Below, one piece after another: positions 17,649-20,972 of a DNA stretch of 20,972 bases. Position numbers and translations under genes: made by a program. How positions within the stretch are numbered: the stretch's first letter is position 1; each line of letters begins with the position of its first letter. The notes beneath the pieces were generated by a model. It had not been told where the DNA came from. It was given only the letters and a program-made list of their open reading frames with translations, and did no database searches. The DNA lies in assembly GCF_000485595.1 (NCBI RefSeq), contig NW_014578657.1, positions 1 through 20,972 on the forward strand. The letters are read 5' to 3'. The stretch is from Priapulus caudatus. Its lineage: Eukaryota > Priapulida > Priapulimorpha > Priapulimorphida > Priapulidae.

Positions 17649-18674
17649 CTGCACAGCGAGAAAACGTAAGGGCATTGCCGCGGTTACCTTACTAGTGTGT
17701 GGCACTGAACTATAACAATATAGTTTGTTATAGTTCAGTGTTGTGTGCCGACAAAGCAAAACAGGGTCTGCGTGTGTGATAGGAGCAAGACGGGATGGGG
17801 AAACTGTGGCAGCAAGCTGTGGGTCGTACCTTCGATGCTCTGGTCAACGAAGAAGGGTAGAGCGACACGATACCATTTAAACACGCCTGTCACATTTAAC
17901 TGACAATTTCCTGGTAAAGATTATTGAATATTTTTACGGATGCTAACAGCATGCTTGTTTAAAGACGTGTCCGAGTACTGGGTTTGTGATTAACCCGATG
18001 AGCGTTGAGTGCTGAATTATAGACATACCTGCTCAACAACGTAGATGCAGTAGTGAGTTTGCTGCCGCTGTAGAAAGCGATGAATGTGTCGCAAGAACAC
18101 GAGTAGCTGAGGTTCGCGGTTCATATACGAAACAATGATGGCCACCACGTGGCGCGGCAAGCAGTGTGCAGACGAATTCTGCGGGCGCCATTATCCACCG
18201 TTCGGCACGTTCGATAATTCACTCTCCAACTGTTGCCACGTCAATCTTTCGTCAACGGTATTATTGACCAACTAAAAGGAAAATGACACTTTCGTATAGC
18301 TGCATGTGTCTTATCTTGCATACCTACTAAATTAATATATGTGTTATTCGAGAACCCCATTTGCACAAGGGCGGCCGTTAATGAAACAATGCGTCCTCCG
18401 TTGTTTTAGGGGCGATTTGCGCTGTCTGTTAGTTATTGCAAATATTGATAGGCATATATTGGCAGATACAGGCGCGAACGCACGCAGTTGGCTCACCTAG
18501 TGTCGTCGGTAACTCGTCGCACACTTTGTCGACATACATGTGCGTCGTCGTCGGCATCGTCGGCGTCGTCGGCGAAATCACAATTTTGATGAACTGCGCC
18601 AGATAGAGCAACTGGACGACTATGACGACGATGGCCGAGCAGAAAACCGTTTTGCAAACGTCCGTCCGATGCAT
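17455..18674 (-). CDS. Beta-1,4-galactosyltransferase family gene, exons 1-3 (partial; stop and frame slip in exon 2)
   Basis: Spliced from 18497-18674, 18029-18271 and 17455-17648. Family members are Golgi type II membrane enzymes that transfer Gal or GalNAc in beta-1,4 linkage from the UDP-sugar to GlcNAc-type acceptors. The sequence shows, in order: a short tail and hydrophobic anchor; the CDELPTTL-VG stem motif; PNGG-x-WRP; FLQRQQ then IYVVEQ; FNKGRLMNAGF; FHDVDMLPEDDRN with the metal-binding DVD; and RHMTTAVDRY. Order and spacing match the family. Introns are short (225 and 380 nt) with consensus borders. Exon lengths of 243 and 194 nt resemble the mammalian exons 2 and 3 as I recall them. 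Two defects are printed in exon 2: a frame slip after LVG and a TAA between PNGG and WRP. The WGWGGEDDD and C-terminal exons are not visible. Whether it is Gal- or GalNAc-specific cannot be told. It could be a functional gene with assembly errors or a decaying copy. Family assignment is firm; integrity is uncertain. Confidence 0.85.
17703..17740. repeat. Perfect 15-bp stem-loop in beta4-GalT intron 2
   Basis: CACTGAACTATAACA (17703-17717) and its exact reverse complement (17726-17740) are separated by an 8-base loop. The hairpin sits about 55 nt upstream of the exon 3 acceptor on the gene's strand. It may be a chance palindrome, a small element remnant or an RNA structure; nothing decides between them. 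Confidence 0.75.
18029..18271 (-). CDS. beta4-GalT exon 2: N-terminal catalytic region with frame slip and in-frame stop
   Basis: The acceptor is a pyrimidine tract ending CCTTTTAG at 18272; the donor is CAG|GTATGT. The first bases complete Val-Gly after exon 1. The family-like reading then continues in another frame (NNTVDERLTWQQLE), so one or two bases are missing or extra near 18266. Next come SNVPNGG, a TAA codon at about 18191-18193, WRPQNSSAHCLPRH, VVAIIVSYMNREPQLLVF, and FLQRQQTHYCIYVVEQ. The family normally has P-[FY]-R-N-R where this reads SYMNR. No alternative splice site is visible that would remove either defect. Confidence 0.8.
18497..18674 (-). CDS. beta4-GalT exon 1: start codon, cytoplasmic tail, signal anchor and stem
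   Basis: The reading frame opens with MHRTDVCKT and runs into a hydrophobic stretch at about residues 9-33 (VFCSAIVVIVVQLLYLAQF...), a type II signal anchor. A Thr/Pro-rich stem follows (about residues 34-46), then CDELPTTL at 52-59. This corresponds to the CP..P.LVG motif at the start of the conserved region in the family. The ATG has an AACC context and an in-frame TAG twelve bases upstream, so it is very likely the true start. The exon ends CTAG|GTGAGC, a good splice donor in phase 1. Joined to exon 2 it gives the family Leu-Val-Gly. A CGTCGT-rich stretch at about 18541-18572 encodes the Thr-rich stem. Confidence 0.78.
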
Positions 18675-18800
18675 GGTTTTGTGCTAACGGTTACTCACAA
18701 CGATGTCCGTGTATTCCGTCAACAATGTCCTTCACAACAACGCACGCACGCGGCGCACCGCTGGGATACCGGCGGTCTCTCACAATGGCGATGAAGAATC
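18675..18800 (-). other. Probable 5' untranslated region of the beta4-GalT gene
   Basis: Sequence directly upstream of the exon 1 ATG. An in-frame TAG lies twelve bases before the start, so coding does not extend further up without another exon. The transcript start cannot be placed. A TATAAAAA at 19301-19308 (minus strand) is a possible but unproven promoter element about 0.63 kb upstream. Confidence 0.4.
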
Positions 18801-20555
18801 GGAACTAATAACGCGCAACTAATGGTCGTGGACATGCAGAATAAGCGTGCGAGTATACCGTGCAATTAATACGACTAACCCTGCCTGACCTGGTACTGGA
18901 AATCGTTGAAAGCAACAGGTTTCTCGGTAAACGTAGAAACCGTCAGAAATGTGATTATGTTATCCCACAACCCACTACAGAGAAATTTGGGTAGATTTGG
19001 CACTCTATGACTATTAAAGTAATAAAATGGTATATGGGCATTGTTTATATCAAAATATGCAGGAGGCTCTTTACTTACGAGGTACAGTTTTAACAACAAA
19101 TATTTTTGTAGCCCTGGTATTCCGTCGTTACTTTATCGGTCTCTGATCGGTCAGTGGTTGTAGACAATGATGGTCGAAGAGGTTGTGTATATTATACGTG
19201 ATATAGACGTCTTTAATTAAATACATATGTTGCAGCGTACATGTGCGGGTCAGCTAGCCAGTGCCACACCCGACTCCTCCGAATCTTCTTATCTCCCCCC
19301 TTTTTATAGGCATCTCATTATGCCATCCGTCCCAGATCAATATAACCAGTGAGCATCCCGCGTGCCGTATTGATTCTGTGTAATTCTGCTGCCCGGATGT
19401 AAGGTGTTCGAACATGTGACGATGAGTCATCTCTGTTATGGCGCAGTAACCTATTTCGCGTTGCCACGTCGCCACATTTCACCCCGCCATATTCAAGTCG
19501 ATTAAACCGGTAATTTAATCGGCTTGTCAGTCTCCTGACTGATTACAATTAGACATTTATAAACCAAACACAATGTAACCGTAAAGATTCATATAGAATA
19601 GTGACAATGCTGTATCATAGCGTCCTATTCGAGTCGAGCGTTGGGGCTTCGTTAAGTTCGATCGACTCGCACGCTGGTGATCGTTACTTAACAGTCCCCT
19701 ATACGATCTTAGTCAGATGCTGCGGACTTCGTCGTTCTGCTGATCTCCCCGGCGTCCTCCACGTTGGTGTGTGGTTTGTCCATCCCGCTGCGTCCAACGG
19801 CTGGCCCCTGGCGCGTTGAGAGCTGCAGACGATGAAGTCGGTAGACTGACGTATGCTGTTATCCCTGTTAGTTAACGTTTCTACTCGTGACTTGTTAATA
19901 CAATGTTCCTTGCACGAGTTCTGGAACTAAAGTTCCTCGGCTAATCATTAGTCTTTATTATCGGCGTAGTGCCTTCTGCACTCAGCATGTCAACTATAGC
20001 TATCTCTACCCGAAATATAAGTCATTAACTATAAGCGCTTTTCCATACGTATATGTAGACTAAATTCTACTAATCGTTTACGTTACAACGTATATACCGT
20101 TTTACACTATTAAACACATAGTACGAGAATATATGACCGCGGTTAAACATACCTACAATTTCCAATAACACTCGTGCTTGTCTCTACGCGTGTGCCGAGC
20201 GCACCTATTCGCGTGCATCACGACTGCTGAGTTTACATCCATGGATACTCAATAAACAATAACACGTGCAATTCAATAGGCTTGTGAAACAATCGCATGT
20301 CGGCAATGAATCGTTCGAAAATTTGTTTCATATTGTTAGTCTTGAAATATCATAATATGCACTTTGGGTATAACGTGAATACAATAGGCGGTGAGGCTGA
20401 CTGTGGATGAGGATGGATGAATGGATAAGCGAATTTAGAATAACTTTCTGTGTATTTTGGGTAGTCCTTTCGACAATCGAGCTCACTCTCAAGGCGACTA
20501 CAAGTGATCATGGTGTACGCTAACACCCGGCGGCGGCAGGGGGAATGACGCCTTG
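18801..20555. other. Unassigned DNA upstream of the beta4-GalT gene
   Basis: Several short frames without recognisable motifs. CGATTAAA and TTTAATCG form a small perfect palindrome at 19499-19521, and TATAAAAA lies at 19301-19308 on the minus strand. This is the largest stretch with few simple repeats, so promoter or unrecognised exon sequence could be here. Confidence 0.4.
19301..19308 (-). promoter_or_regulatory. Possible TATA box upstream of the beta4-GalT gene
   Basis: Minus-strand TATAAAAA followed by a G-run. Position and strand are compatible with a promoter for the gene starting at 18674, but the 0.6-kb gap would need a long leader or a further intron. Confidence 0.2.
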
Positions 20556-20972
20556 CTAGTAACTTTGCACGGCAGACAGGCATGGCGGCTGCGGCAGAAT
20601 AGGTGGCACTGCCCTCGTAAGCACGTAGCTGGCTGGGCCGAGAAATCCCCGATAATGGAACCTGCCAATTACGCGAACATATTCTGGCAGTGTCAACCGG
20701 TGACCTAAATGAAAACAACGTTGTAGCAGGATCAGAATCTTCTGACCCCGCGAGCGTCCTCCGGGCTCCTCCTTCCCGTAGCAGTGGGCGGCCATAATCA
20801 GATGGATGAGCGACGTCCCGACGTGTGGCGAGACGTCGTTGTCGATGTAGTCGTCTTACGCCGCCCGTGCCGCTAACCCCAGCGCGGAGCAGTGTTCCCA
20901 CGTCCGGAAGTCGCAGAGATGCTCCGGCGGTAATGGGGGCGGTACGTCCCAGCTCGCTTCAGCGAACACTGG
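20556..20972 (-). CDS. Unrecognised open stretch at the right edge, possible exon(s)
   Basis: From the window edge one frame reads PVFAEASWDVPPPLPPEHLC, then DFRTWEHCSALG, for 37 codons. It then meets GTAAGA at 20854-20859, a good splice donor whose TAA would otherwise be a stop. Beyond the TAA the same frame is open again for about 100 codons (DDYIDNDVSPHVGTSLIHL, MAAHCYGKEEPGG, ending SAVQSY). A second minus frame is open from 20901 to 20350 but is rich in Arg and Ser and looks like a shadow. I do not recognise the protein. The GC content is higher than in the surroundings, which favours coding, but no family motif is visible. It could be the last part of a neighbouring gene upstream of the beta4-GalT gene, or non-coding. 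Confidence 0.25.

Noticed and set aside
18540-18794. 84-residue plus-strand frame rich in Arg
   Set aside because: Antisense shadow of glycosyltransferase exon 1 and its leader.

Overview
This window is animal nuclear DNA. The evidence is spliced coding exons with GT...AG borders, short introns, and many microsatellites, minisatellites and dispersed repeats. The coding sequence and repeat style suggest an invertebrate, perhaps a marine lophotrochozoan such as a mollusc or annelid. That placement is inference; no species-specific marker is visible. There is no bacterial-style gene organisation and no CRISPR array, and I recognise no rRNA or tRNA gene.

The one gene I recognise is on the minus strand at the right. 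It is the 5' part of a beta-1,4-galactosyltransferase family gene (B4GALT / invertebrate beta4GalNAcT type). Exon 1 (18497-18674) encodes a type II membrane anchor. Exon 2 (18029-18271) encodes the start of the catalytic domain. Exon 3 (17455-17648) encodes the FNKG and DVD segment. Exon 2 as printed has one frame slip and one in-frame stop, and part of its nucleotide-binding motif is altered. The exons for the WGWGGEDDD region and the C-terminus are not seen, so they lie beyond the left edge, lie unrecognised within the window, or are lost. Two weaker coding signals are a short exon-like stretch at 15399-15538 (+) and an open stretch at the right edge (20556-20972, -).

The rest, about 1-17400, is repeat-dominated and could be intron 3 of this gene or intergenic DNA. 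From left to right it holds: small inverted repeats (1-970); a unique core plus CACG microsatellite element (1045-1990, minus) with a second inverted copy at 12885-14135; three copies of a dispersed family carrying telomere-like GGGTTA/GGGTCA hexamers (2318-2703, 3880-4225, 4978-5432); a fold-back element (3262-3756); a hAT-like element with terminal inverted repeats (4302-4968); a CA microsatellite; a tandem array whose units end in purine microsatellites that have expanded greatly (6121-7530); a satellite-like array of about 122-bp units (7588-8525); a short G-rich/AATATT minisatellite (8526-8767); two ~700-bp direct repeats resembling an LTR pair around 1.6 kb (9485-12493); a 20-bp minisatellite (14524-14885); and a GC-rich alternating minisatellite (16139-16405).

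Many differences between the two ~700-bp direct repeats are 1-2-base indels. This fits residual long-read assembly error and makes any broken reading frame here hard to interpret. I found no convincing new biological system. The most notable items are the beta4-GalT locus, the core-plus-microsatellite elements, and the LTR-like direct-repeat pair.
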